Source: Lagopus muta
Taxonomy: Eukaryota > Chordata > Aves > Galliformes > Phasianidae
Length of the DNA stretch: 64,000 nt
Direction: 5' to 3'
Assembly: GCF_023343835.1 (NCBI RefSeq)
Contig: NC_064433.1
Location: 30,132,214 to 30,196,213, forward strand
Shown piece after piece: positions 1 to 11,476 of the stretch. The notes below the pieces were generated by a model, which saw nothing but the letters and a program-made list of their open reading frames with translations, searched no databases and was not told where the DNA came from. Position numbers and translations under genes: made by a program. Every line of letters begins with the position of its first letter. Positions within the stretch are counted from its first letter, which is position 1.

Positions 1-228
1 GCTGCTTCTGACAGAAGTCTTCTGTGATCAATCTCCATTTTTTCAAGTTAGAAATGAAACATTTTGTTTAATCATTAATCATTAAAACATCATAAAACAT
101 AATGTTTTATATCGAAACTATTCATATTAAATTACTCTGTTGTTGTTCTTTGTGTTTTAAATCTTTGACCTCAGTGTTCACGAGTAGAGAAGGAAAGCTC
201 ATTGAACTCAGATACTCTGATTTCCCAG
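1..228. other. AT-rich flank, no gene seen
   Basis: AT-rich sequence with no open frame, repeat family or RNA gene that I can recognise. It ends at a polypyrimidine-AG that could be the acceptor of the candidate exon beginning at 229. Confidence 0.4.
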
Positions 229-331
229 ACTGGTGTTGCTCATAGCTTTGCATGGAGAAGCCCTGCATGTCTGAACCTGGTGTGTTCCAGTTCCAGTGCA
301 CCAGCAGGCTACCTTAGCACATCCACCAGAG
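229..331 (+). other. Candidate internal exon of an unidentified transcript
   Basis: A 103-nt segment preceded by a good acceptor (tttcccag) and followed by a strong donor (AGAG then GTATGT at 332). Phase 0 is open throughout, but joining that frame to the candidate exon at 535 meets a stop after about a dozen codons. The frame that would join in phase to the longer reading frame at 535 contains an internal TGA. Coding status is therefore unsupported. A non-coding transcript or 5' UTR exon would fit as well as a protein-coding exon. Only the two splice signals support the call. Confidence 0.22.
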
Positions 332-534
332 GTATGTAGCTAAGAAGGAGAGGCTTTGCTAGACCCCCCTCTCCCCCCAGGTAGAAATGCAGTTCTAGTG
401 CAGGAACAACATTTGAGGAAATATCTGCGTGACTTAGGAGAGCTTATTTTATCAGTACTGAGTGAAATGAAGGTAATATTTTCAGAACAGGATCCCCGAC
501 TTAGGAATGTGTTCCACTTTTTAATTTGACTCAG

Positions 535-945
535 GTCAAATTGGAAGACCAATCTCCTTCATCTGTGAATGAGGACAATGCTCAGACAGCCAGGACAGCA
601 GGTGCCTGTTTCCCACCACAATGTGAGCCAAGTGCCCAGCAACCAGCAGATCAGAAGAAGATCATGACTTTCAAGTTCATCATCAGAGATTCCTTCCGAT
701 CATCCATAGCTGGTGAACATATATTGCAGCCACAAAAGAAAACAATTCTGTAGAATTTGAGTCTTTTTATTGAACATTATTAACCCAGAAGTTCAGAATC
801 AATTAAAATCTGAATGAAACAAATCCAACTCTAGGAAAACTAACTACAATGAAATAATTCAATCATGAATCAAGCTTAATGAAAATCAAATATTGTATGT
901 AAAATATGTATAAATATGTATAAATAAAATGCTTAGAAGTTACAT
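535..945 (+). other. Candidate 3' terminal exon of an unidentified + strand transcript
   Basis: A pyrimidine-rich acceptor ending in ACTCAG at 534 opens a 72-codon frame that begins V-K-L-E-D-Q-S-P-S-S and stops at TAG 751-753. An AATAAA polyadenylation signal follows at 923-928. The predicted peptide is rich in Gln, Ala and Ser and ends Q-P-Q-K-K-T-I-L. I do not recognise the family. Acceptor, open frame, stop and poly(A) signal in this order resemble the last exon of a gene entering from the left. A 72-codon frame can arise by chance, and a lncRNA end is equally possible. Mammalian DBX2, the usual upstream neighbour of ANO6, does not match this peptide. Confidence 0.27.
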
Positions 946-3900
946 GCAATTTTGATCAGTGAGAGAAATCAGCAAGGAAACACTGTGCATTAAATCATGA
1001 ATTCATTTAACATAAACTAAGAGGAAGATCTGAAACCTGTTCTCTCAGTTCTTGAACAAATGGTATATGAGATATTGCACAAAATGTGGATGCCTTATTT
1101 AAAGAGGCAAATAAAGGGATGGCATTTCCATGTTTTTCACCAATTAGGCTCAGACTGCTTTCTGCTTTATCACTGAACTTTTCTAGATCAAATTTCAGGT
1201 GGCATTTCAGGTAACGGCTTTGAGATACATTGATTCAGTAGGAATCTGTGCTCTCATTTTTGGCAGTCTGAATCAGACTGTATGTCTAGTGATGCCTAGT
1301 GCAAATCATGCAGTAGTTGTGGGAATCTGGAAATGAATAACTCCTGAATTGTGTTTATACTGCTACTACTGTTAATAAAACTCACTTAGTTGGATGCTGT
1401 TCTATCTTGCTTTACTCTAAATTCCAAAAACATTGTTTACCTGGATTTACACTGATGCAAATAAATGAGAGAGATCTGGCAAACAGAGCAACTGGAACAC
1501 GCACTGGAGAACATACATTACTGTATGTCTTGGATCTTGAAGTCCTTTGCTTTTACAATGTGAACATTAATTCCAATAATGTATTACTTCATGTATCACT
1601 CAGCTTTTAGCTGAAATTTTTCTCAATCCCTGCAATCAAAGCAGTATTTTAACTGCTCTCAAGGTCCAGAGCAGATCTTACCAGAGGTGGTGTGTCTCAC
1701 TTCTGGTGATATAGAGAACAGAAAAGGGATCCAAAAGCCAGAAGCACACAAAACTCTAGCTTTGTAGGAATGATGTAGTGGTCTAATGTACATCTTCATA
1801 GTAATATATTTAGATCAATAACACATGCCATTTTACAATAGTTCAACAGCAGACATAGTACAATCTTCTACCTGACAAAGATGACAGAAGAAGAAGACTG
1901 ATAACCCATTATCCCATTACATATTTTTGCAATGACAGAGCACAGTAAATCCATTTCCAGCATTAGCCTTCGCACAAGGCTGCACACTGGTGCCAACAGA
2001 CAAGTCAGCTGGCAAGGAAGCATTCAGGGTTGCAGCCAGGTTTGTCTCCCAGCTGCCACCAAAATCCTGGGCTGCATTTGTTGACTGGTGAAGAGTGGGT
2101 ACTGTAAGGCTGATTGAACTTTAACTTGACTCTTAATAATCAAGGATACAAGTGTATCCTTGACCCAAACATTGTATCTGCTGAAGTTTGCAATGTAATT
2201 GATGAAATCACAAATAACCTTCTTGTCTTCTACTAGCTTGATTTCTTACAGGAAGAAAGTGATTTCTCAAAAATAGTGCATGGGTATCCTTCCTAACAGC
2301 AGTTTTTCAGTACAACAGTGTTAGCAAGAGCTCTGCCCACAAAAGTTACCAAGAATAGAGGCAACCAAGAGTTACCTGTTTGGATAGAACTGAAGTAAAA
2401 GCAATGGAAAGGTGAAGAATAAATACTCCAGCATCAGACCTATGCAAATCCTCAAAATTTTACTGATTGGAAATTGATCTTCTATTCCTAGTGTGAAGGT
2501 GCAAATTATGTATTAGTAGATACCTTCTCATCTAGCTAAGTGCAGGAGAGTGTCTTTCTTCCACACTCTAAGCAAAATTGTGCCAACATCTAATCTGTTT
2601 TGTACTGTGCTGGAGGGAAGCCTTACTTGGGTTCTGAAAGACAACATCAGGACTTGGAACATCACTAGCTCTTTTTTATTTTTTTTATATAGCTCTTGGA
2701 AAAAATTCCCTTGTAGGCAAAAACAAAGATCTGAATTGCTCCTGAATAACGCTTGCATGCTGTCTGAATTCATTTTATTTACAAATGGATTTGCACTCTG
2801 GTGAGTCAGATTAAGTGCCAATCTGTCCCAGTGAAGACAGAGATAACATTTCTTTGTGTGTTTGAGGAGGAAGACTGTGAAATATAAAATACGTTGAATA
2901 TGGTTACTTCACTTCAGCACTTAGGACTCCTGGAGATTATTTCCAAAGTGCTATGATCAGCAATATGCACCCCATTTCTTCTCCTAATTAAGGTAACTGC
3001 TTCTACTTAGGTGTTTGGCAAGCACAAAGAATGTTATCCTAGACACTGGATTCATGGTCAAAACTCAACTTTTGCCTTTGAAAGCAAACAAATGAGCAAA
3101 ATCTCCAAATGTTACTGTTAAGTCCTACTTCCCTTGCTGTTGCTGAAGGTAAATTCTTACAGCAGTTCATCTAATTACATCAACTTGGTGACTCTATAAT
3201 CTGGAGGTTCTCTGTGGCTTCATGAAATCCATCTACACTGCCATAAAATCACTGGAAGCAGCCACTTTTCTGTCTGAACCTGAGGTCTCCTTCCTGAAGG
3301 AACAAAAATTGGCATGGCAGAGCCCAGGAGGGAGACTTCCAGGGAGTGGTGGTAGTGGGCATGGCAAACTGAGGCTTCATGACTTCTGTTTTTCCACTCA
3401 GAGGAGTCCAGAAAGACTTTGCTTCAACAGGATGCCTGTGTCAGAATGGAAGTTTCTAACAGCAGCAAGTGAATGAAACTCAAGGAATTACTATAGGCTC
3501 CCTGGCAGCCTCTTTTTTATTTCCCTGCTCCTCCTCAGCTGCATTGAAATTTACAGTGGCCCAACTGTATGTATTTGTATGCATACATTATTTTAAAACA
3601 AACCAGCCAAACAAATTGCCAAATGAGGCAATACTATTTTCTCTGTGTTGAGATGGATTTGTTAGCTAATGTTGGAAAGAGAAGAAAGAAAACCTCAAAA
3701 GAAAGGTGTTTTAAGTTATCCAAAATGTTTAAGATATTTCTCTTGATTAAATTTTGCTTTTTTTTTTTTTTCCCCAATATAATGTAGTGATCTGTAGTAG
3801 GAATGAATAGAAACTAATGGTACTTCATACCGTGCAGCATACTCAGTACAGTCCACAGCACTAGGCCAGCTTCTCCTTGTGGCAAATCTGCTTCCAGTAC

Positions 3901-4255
3901 ACAGCTGTCAGGAAAGGACTCCCCATGTCCTATTTAGGGACAATTCTCCAGAAATCTGTTTGTCAAATACTCAAGAGGTGGACAACACTATTGCTGAATG
4001 CTGCTCCCCACTAGCTGGCTCAGCAAACCTGTATTTTCTGTACTGTAAGATCATTTGTGCAAGTGAAGGCTTTTCTTTCCTTTGAAAATCATGTACTAAG
4101 CACTGGAATAAGTGATTGGGAGCTAAAGCCTGACTGGCACTTTTGTGTTCTCTTCTCTTCTTGTTTTCTAGGGGAAAAAAATATCATTCTTCATTCTGGG
4201 TTCAATGTTATTTCCTGAAAAATCTTACAAACAAGAGAACTAAATCAGTATATTC
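946..4255. other. Intergenic sequence without recognised features
   Basis: About 3.3 kb of AT-rich unique sequence. Open frames are short (under 100 codons), overlap on both strands and lack paired splice sites, so none is called. No CR1, LTR, tRNA or long tandem repeat was recognised. A 12-base T run lies near 3759. Confidence 0.5.
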
Positions 4256-4259
4256 AAGC

Positions 4260-4760
4260 ACAGCGTGCATGCGTGAGGTTGCAAACCCTATGAGATGTTT
4301 GACGGTGTGGGGTCAAATTTACATCAACTCCAACAGATGTCTGACGTTGAATTGTCAAAAGGCCTCCGGAGTTTAAAAACGGAGATTCGATACACATTTT
4401 CTTAGAGAAAGATCTCATCACCTTCTGCTTTCCGCAGCGTTTCCGTTTGTATCACGAGCTCGTTGAGAGTTCTCTCCTGCCAGCTGCATCAGCCCGAGCC
4501 CGTGCTGCCACCCGCCGGCTGAGCGCCTCGCTCCGCCTTGCTCGAGCTCTGCTTCCAGGTAGCCAGAAACAATCCCCAGATCTTTCACTGAGCTGCTGGG
4601 TGTATAAATAGCAATGAGAGAGAACTAATGAGCTGCCCGCGGGCTACCTATAAATTATGGCTAAAAGTGACTTTAGTTAAGTGGCTATTAGTGCCTGCGC
4701 TGGGCACGCATGAGTGACTGTGTGTTTAATGGAACTAGCATGACAGCCATGTATTGCTAA
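4260..4760. promoter_or_regulatory. Candidate conserved regulatory block / TATA promoter
   Basis: A non-repetitive block that is clearly GC-richer and richer in CpG (about 4380-4560) than its AT-rich surroundings. It is followed by a consensus TATA box (TATAAATA, 4603-4610), a perfect 10-bp palindrome GCCCGCGGGC (about 4639-4648) and AT-rich homeodomain-like motifs in 4655-4710. No long open frame is present. The composition resembles a vertebrate conserved non-coding element or the promoter of an unannotated transcript. It lies about 14 kb upstream of the ANO6 start. Function is inferred from sequence texture only. Confidence 0.3.
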
Positions 4761-5928
4761 ACACAGCAGTGAAAATCAGGCCCTGCTAGCCTCTCTCCTT
4801 CACAACAAAGCCAGGAAACTAAGAAGTGCGAGACGAAATAACTGCATACTCTTTCTTGTCTTGTGTTTGTGACAACTTGCTATTATTAATTTTATTGCTA
4901 AAATATTATGTTCCTATTAGGATGGTCTTTTTAGTTACACACTGCAGCAATTTAAGTTTATTTCTAGATTACAGATACAAGTGTACACACCAAGCAGCTG
5001 TAAATTTCCCAACACATACAGAGAAAGAGGAATTACCTCCATGCCTATCAGGTGAACACACTCCCCTGAGAATTTCTCTGTAGGTACTACAAAGTTATGC
5101 CAATCAGCTTCTGACAATTTATTTCATGATATTTGTGAAGATTTATATACACACACAAAGATTATCCAAAGCTAATGAAGAGTTTTATCTTTTTTGCTTC
5201 TTTTTTTTTCTTTCTTTTTCCCCCTAGAGAATCTATGCCAGACCATTCAGTGCCAACCTTCTCCATAAAGCTTGATTCTTACAGCACTCTTTACCAATCT
5301 GGGAGCCTGGATTAATTCTGTTGCAGTTCCCTGACGTACTAATGACTTGTTCTGTGATCATGAGAATGTTTCTTGGCCTATCAGTGCCTTGTAATCCTCA
5401 GATCAAGATCAATTAAGTAATCATCAGAAATTATTAATCTGAGTGGAATTGGCAAAGAGTTCTGAAGTGTAATGGTCCTTCCCTCCAGCTGAAACATGCA
5501 ATGGCACCCCTTTCTGCTGACACTAAAGCAACATCTACCTAGACTTCCAAGTAACAGCTTGCTTCAGACGTATCTGAAGGTGGCTGATGTGACAGCAGAA
5601 AATGGAGACAACTTCAAAATGTCTGTGTGTGCTGGCAGTAACAGCTGAGGAGCCCTGAGCCCCCCAAAGCAGCCAGAGGTCATTGTGTGCACGCACAGCA
5701 TGCCGCTTTCCCAAAAGCCACACAGACCCCAGCAGTTTGCCTTATGTGATGGGAAGCTCTCCTGAGTCAGGAAGAGGTAATTTTGGAAAGCCCAGATGTT
5801 CAAAGCCTGTAACATCTGCATGGCCATACACATTCCAAAATGTAAATAGAAACTGCTAAATTTCAAGAAGCACCCTGTGTTTTCCTTAAAACTACCACCT
5901 ATCTTCTAGATTAATTAGAAGCTAGTGG
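4761..5928. other. Intergenic sequence without recognised features
   Basis: AT-rich sequence with a polypyrimidine stretch near 5190-5225 and only short overlapping frames. I see no gene, RNA or mobile element in it. Confidence 0.45.
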
Positions 5929-6178
5929 ATTAGGTTGGATGTCAGTGGGAAGTTCTTTACTATGGGAGTGGTGAAGTGCTGTAACAGGCTGCCCAGAGAG
6001 ATTGTGGATGCCCCGTCCATCCCTGGAGGTGTTCAAGGCCAGGTTGGATGTGGCCCTGGGCAATCTGGTATTAAATGGGGAGGTTTGTGGCTGCGCCTGT
6101 GTCGGAGCGGTTGGAGCTTCATGATCTTTGAGGTCCCTTCCAACCTGGACCATTCTGTGATTCTGTGTGATTCTGTGA
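5929..6178 (+). mobile_element. CR1 LINE fragment, 3' end
   Basis: 5'-truncated CR1 copy on the + strand. It shows the conserved tail of CR1: a remnant of the ORF2 C-terminus (gctgcccagagag, ctggaggtgttcaaggccaggttgga) followed by the short 3' UTR with ggtcccttccaacctgg and a terminal array of attctgtg-type 8-mers. It is too short to encode a working protein. Confidence 0.85.
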
Positions 6179-8386
6179 GAGACGGTTTTTCTTTGGTAAT
6201 GGTATTTATTCTGAGAATATTTTCTTTACTAAGCTCTTATCTTTCTATTCACATAAGAAGTAGCATCTCTCCTTTGAATTTCTGAGGGCATTTTACCACT
6301 GGCCCTAACTAAAGCAGCCAGAACAATCTGGTAATTCATTCTTAATGAAAACATATGCTTAGAAAATTGTCTTTTTGCTTTGCTTTCTGTCTGTACCCTG
6401 TGGTGTCAGCACCTTCTTTCCATATTCTGTACTCCAAATACGACAAATACATTTTAAATACTAAGTCCAGCCTGAATTTCCAGGCATGAATGCAACTGCA
6501 GAATGCTTCAAAGAGCTCTAGGAAATGGAAATTCACTGCAGAACTAACTAGTCCCACAACGATCAGGCTAATGAATGCACAAACAAACTTCACAGGAGCT
6601 GCTGGTCTCTGCTTCCAGGCTTACGCTTCCTACCTTCTTTTACTTTAATATACACTTTCCCCTGGTGACTCATTTTATCTGCACAAATGGCTGAAGGCCT
6701 TCTGCTGCAAATGCTGTTTCCTTTCTTATACACTGTGGTGTGCGGAGTCTCTGTAAACTTTGACCAGTGCAGCCAAAAGGCTGCTCCACAGATGCTGGCC
6801 CCTTGACCTCTCAGGAAAGGAAGATTTTTCTCATGTGGGGAAGCTGGAAGGAAGCTTTGCAGAATGTACAGGAAGATGCTCTCCTCAGGGGAGCCTGAGA
6901 TGCTGTACAGGAATGAAACCCGGTGGTCTAAAAGGAGAATCTAACACTCAGACTCAGATCTACTGACTGGCCTTACATGATGCTTCCATGGCTTGCCCAA
7001 CCCACTGAGGTTGCAGCAAGCTTCTGCCAAGAACAGTGTTTTCTTTTGGGATGCAAACTGCTATTCAGTGTTTGGGGTCTTACTGGAATTTTCCTTCAAG
7101 AAGAAAAATCGATGCTGAAGTCATCTTTTTTCTGACTTTTATACTATTAGCACACAAGGACTAAAAAAGAAGCCATCAGATAAATGCAAACATTTTCAGT
7201 TTCAAAATTGTTTCATCAGAGATCTCACAGAAAGACATCTCTGGATGTAGACTTTCTATAAGACCACATGCTTCATGCTTGGTCTGGTAATCCCTTTGCT
7301 TTCTGGTGTTTCTGTGTTAAGCTGTGGTAGTTTCACTGCTTCTCTTCCAGCCTGGGCTCACCACACTGCCCACACCTCCGCATTTGTAATCAGCCCAAAT
7401 AAAGCATTCTCTTTTATCTTGGAATGTTACAATGGTGTCTATTGCTGTGTTCCTGGCAATAGCTGGTTCTGTTTCAGCTGTCTAATTCCATGAAGGAGCT
7501 TTACTGCTTCTTACATTTTATTTCAAATGAAAAACAGCTGTTATGGCCAGCAGCTACAAGGGTATTTTGTATGAGCCCTGGGCTAATGCAACCTAACCCC
7601 TACTGAATCCTTCTTTCAGAATGAAATTCTGACTTCAAGATTTGATCTTTACAAAGGTCTGAGGTTCCTAGAGAAAACTTCTTGTACTGGCTGGATATAT
7701 CAAAGTTGAAAGGTCAGAATCAGAAATATTCTTCTTCAAAAAAAAAAGAAATGTAAAACCAGAACAAAATATTATATCATGTTACTGAAAGTCAGAAATT
7801 ACAGCCAGCCTGGGAATGCCACGAGTGTAGCTGGAGGCGGCTCTGCAAGTCAGTTCATTCCCTTTCTGACCAGAGGAGACCTTTATCTGATACTAGGCTC
7901 TTCCCCATTAACCTACCCATCAACACATCAGTGTTGATTCTGTAATTAAAAAAAAAGCTGGTGTCCCTTAGAGTGGCAACACACTTATATGTCACTTGCC
8001 TGTCACAGAGCAACACTGTTCCTTCAACCCTAGAAGGCCACAACAGTTGGATCATCCACAGAAACATATATGTAGGGCCCATTGCAGTACTGGGAGAGGT
8101 GTATGTATGTCCAAGGTCACAGACATCAGAAACACATGAAGGATTTCACTAAGCAGAGAGGCATATTTAGAGGTACCACATCGCACCTGGATGAGGATTG
8201 TGCTGAGGTCCAGCCTGGCCCAGCTCCCAGATGCCTGGCCAATAGGCATAGATAGTTCTGTTCACGAGTGGAATGTGGAGCAAGACATCAGTTCTCAGTG
8301 GCAGAGAATAAAAGTGGTTGCAATGTGTTCTGTGGCATTCCAGTAGCTGAGATTCATAACTCACAGAAACAAGGAAATTATTTTGT
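6179..8386. other. Intergenic sequence without recognised features
   Basis: Unique AT-rich sequence. No exon with paired splice sites and no recognisable repeat apart from short A runs (for example 7738-7748 and 7948-7956). Confidence 0.45.
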
Positions 8387-8446
8387 AGAATCATAGAATA
8401 TTCTGAGTTAGAAGGAACCCACAGCTATCACCAAGTATAACTCCTT
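8387..8446 (-). mobile_element. CR1 LINE fragment, short 3' tail
   Basis: A roughly 60-bp minus-strand CR1 remnant. The + strand begins with the reverse complement of the terminal 8-mers (gaatcatagaat) followed by a diverged ttagaaggaaccca that corresponds to the 3' UTR. The rest of the element is missing. Confidence 0.65.
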
Positions 8447-10790
8447 ATAGAAGTCTCCTTTTGTATTGTAAATTATGTGAATGCTATATGGATAATCAAA
8501 ACTAGTTTTTATAATACACACAAAGGGGTAATCATTGAAAAAATCTTATAAATGGTAAAGTCCGGGATCTCAAGTTAGAAAAGTCCTTTGCAACTGACAT
8601 TATGACCCAACCTACAGTCATGGTATAAAATGCTATTTTCTCCAAGGGACTCTCCCTTCATTCACTAAACAGAATGAAAGAGCTACTCAGAGAAGAAACT
8701 TCTCAGTGCTTTGCTGTAGCTGTGCCGTCCTGCATGTACCATGGCTGGTGTTCAGGGACGGGTTTACCCAAAGTTCTTACAGGTTCAACTCTGACACTCC
8801 TCCAAAGCAGCTCTGTCACAAGCACTTAATCATAAGGCTTCCTTTATGGGGATATAGAGTCTCTTGTAGCTAGCTAAGGCTTGATTCCTGACCACTAGGT
8901 ATTATGTGGATTGGATGCGATTTATGGGTGGGGGAGGAGGGGAAAGTAACGTGATGCTGTTCTGTGGGATGTAAACTGAAGTACCTGTACTGGGTAAACC
9001 CAACAAAAATGTGCAGACAGCAAACATTTTGGCATCTCCTAAATTTTTCTTAATTAATATCACATCCATTTCATGTTGTTTAATTATTTTAAGGTCTTAA
9101 TTTACAAGGAGTGACAATTGGTTTAATGGAGCACATTCCTACAGCCAAGCCAAGTTCCTCCACCAGAAAATAGCTCAAACCTGTTCATAGCCTTCTGTGC
9201 TTTGGCCTGGCTCCACTCACATCCCACTACCGAAATATCAAATTTATTAGAAAATGTTCTTGTGGTATTTGACTTTGGATCTACTGTTCCTCTATTTTGC
9301 TTCAGAATGGAAGGTTAAGAAAAGTAAAAATGAGGAAGCAGGAGCTGTACTGATTTGTGTAAAAAAATCACTTACGATTGGTCACACCTGTAAATGGGGA
9401 GGAAGATTCCTTACTTTGAGGCATTCATTTCCAATTGCAATGAGTAAAGCTGCTGTTCACTAAGCAGTCCCATTGGCTTCAAATTGCAGATCTGGAAAAT
9501 TACTGCAAAATCCAAAGTAGATTTTCTGATACTCTGCAGGATCATTTTGTGATGTACTAATTCATCCGTATTTTGGACTCTATGGTTAATTACCTTGTTT
9601 CTGTAAGAAACCATGTGAGTATGGCAACTTAGAGAAGGAAAATAGCTTTGAGATGTAAGGGAAAAGGTGACAACTTTCATCTGGAAAAGGTCAAGTTACA
9701 GAAAAGCTTTATGGATGTGCTATATTCCTCCCAGACTGAATACAGTGTCTGACATGAAGACGCTTCAGTTGCAGTGTACACAGTGGTAAAGAGAAGGAAC
9801 TTCAGGTCTTCGCACACCACTCTGGAATATTTCTTTGCCTCTCAGAGGAAGTCACCTGGCTCCCCATGCAGATGATTAGCCTTTGATACCCCACAGGTGG
9901 TCAGGAACTTGACAGTCAGGAAAAAACACTCATGTTATTGCTTATACTTTTTCCACAGCCATCTCCAAGCCACCTCTAAATAGAAGATGCTGGTGCAGTT
10001 ATACTTACAGTTTAACCTGCTAACATTGCTTTTGTGGTCTAGTGTGCTTTTCACATCAAAGCCAGGTGAATGCTTTCTCGCTCATGAATTTTTATGCACA
10101 TTGTTCCATTTTATTCTTGTTTAGCTCACTCGTGAGTTTCTCTGGGTCAGTAGTATGTCAAAGGCAACGTGTTTGTGGATGTCATTTCACCATTCTGCTG
10201 TGAGCATATTCATGGAAAGCCACATTCTGCCCTTGCTCACACTCTGCAGCTCCAGCAGTGTCACTGGGGATTTCAGAGATGAGATAAGGTTAGGATTCAG
10301 CTCTTTGAGTCCTATCATGCTTAACTTCCTCAGGTAAAAAGCTTGTGTGTTTGCTGGTACCAATAAGCTATGCAATAGAAGGAAATATGTTCTCTCCTAA
10401 GTGACCATGGAAACTGGTACTTGGGTTTCCTAGGTGATTTTCTGGCAGGTGGCCAAAGGAGGAAACTGTTACAAAATCAGATCCCAGGCTCCAAAAGCAC
10501 TGAGTTCCTGCCTGTGCTGAGGAACCTGAGGTGACAAGATGCAGAAACAAACATACCAAAATCCTTGCTTTAAAATCATGGTAGGTGTCAAACACAAGGG
10601 AAAAGGAAGTAAGTCTGTGGCCCCATCTTCCTTGAGAAATTAGTAAGCCTGGTATGTTTCCTTTCCTCCTTGTGTCTGATAAATGATATGGGCCAGTCAG
10701 GTGCCCCTGCTGCACAGGAGGATGGCAATGACCCAGGCTGCATGAAGAAAGCATCAGAAGCAGGTCAAAGGAGATCACCCTTCTCCTGTG
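8447..10790. other. Intergenic sequence without recognised features
   Basis: No gene-like arrangement was found. Part of a 203-codon minus-strand open frame (10368-10979) falls here, but it has no start context, splice sites or recognisable protein family and overlaps CR1 at its 5' end, so it is not called. Confidence 0.45.
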
Positions 10791-11285
10791 CTGTGATGCT
10801 GCCTCTGGAGAGTTGGATCCAGTTCTGGGTCCTTCCAGCCTGAGAGACGTAGCGGGGAGAGTCCAACTCAGTGCCAAGATGACAAAAGACAGGAGCACCT
10901 CTTGTGTGAGAAGAAGCTGAGAGAGCTGGTTGTTCAGCCTGGAGAAAAGCAGGCTCAGAGGGATCTCATCAGTGTTCATAAATACCTGAAGGGAGCGTGC
11001 AGAGATGGAACCAGGCTCTTGTCAGTAGTGCTCGATGCCAGGACAGTAGGCACCGGGCACAAACAGGAACGCAGGAGGTTCCCTCTGAATACCAGGGACT
11101 GTGCTGTGCAGGTGACAGAGCACTGGCACTGGCTGCCCAGAGAGGTTTTGGAGTCTTCCCCAGAGATCTTCAGCAGCCGCCTGGACATAGGCCTGGGTAC
11201 CCTGCTCTGGGTATCCCTGCTGAGCAGGGGCTGTGCTCATGGACCTTCCCCTGCCAGCCTCAGCTGTTTCTGTGATTCTATGGTA
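10791..11285 (+). mobile_element. CR1 LINE fragment with ORF2 C-terminal remnant
   Basis: About 495 bp of + strand CR1. It retains a degenerate part of the ORF2 C-terminal coding region (gagagctggttgttcagcctggagaa, then gcactggcactggctgcccagagagg) and the 3' tail ending ctgtgattctatgg. Several reading-frame breaks show it is dead. It is one of the more complete copies in the window. Confidence 0.88.
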
Positions 11286-11418
11286 TCAATCCTACCTAAC
11301 TTAATTTTAAGGCTCACGGAAGCTACATTTTGATGGAAAATGAAAGACAAAATGACACAGAGAAAGAAAAAAAAATAGCTCCTTAAAGCTGACTAATACC
11401 TTGATGTTAGGAAAATCT

Positions 11419-11440
11419 CACTCTGTGTATACACAGAGTG
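11419..11440. repeat. Perfect 22-bp palindrome
   Basis: The 22 bases from 11419 to 11440 equal their own reverse complement exactly, centred on TATA, with CACTCTGTGT as the left half. The TA-rich microsatellite begins 15 bases later. No protein site is recognised. Palindromes next to TA repeats can extrude cruciforms, which is an inference here. Confidence 0.9.
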
Positions 11441-11454
11441 TATATACATGAGTG

Positions 11455-11476
11455 CATATATATATATATATATATT
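11455..11476. repeat. (AT)n microsatellite
   Basis: An uninterrupted alternating AT run of about eleven dinucleotides. Confidence 0.95.

Noticed and set aside
10368..10979. 203-codon minus-strand open frame
   Set aside because: No recognisable family, no paired splice sites, and its 5' third overlaps an antisense CR1 copy. Best explained as chance plus repeat.
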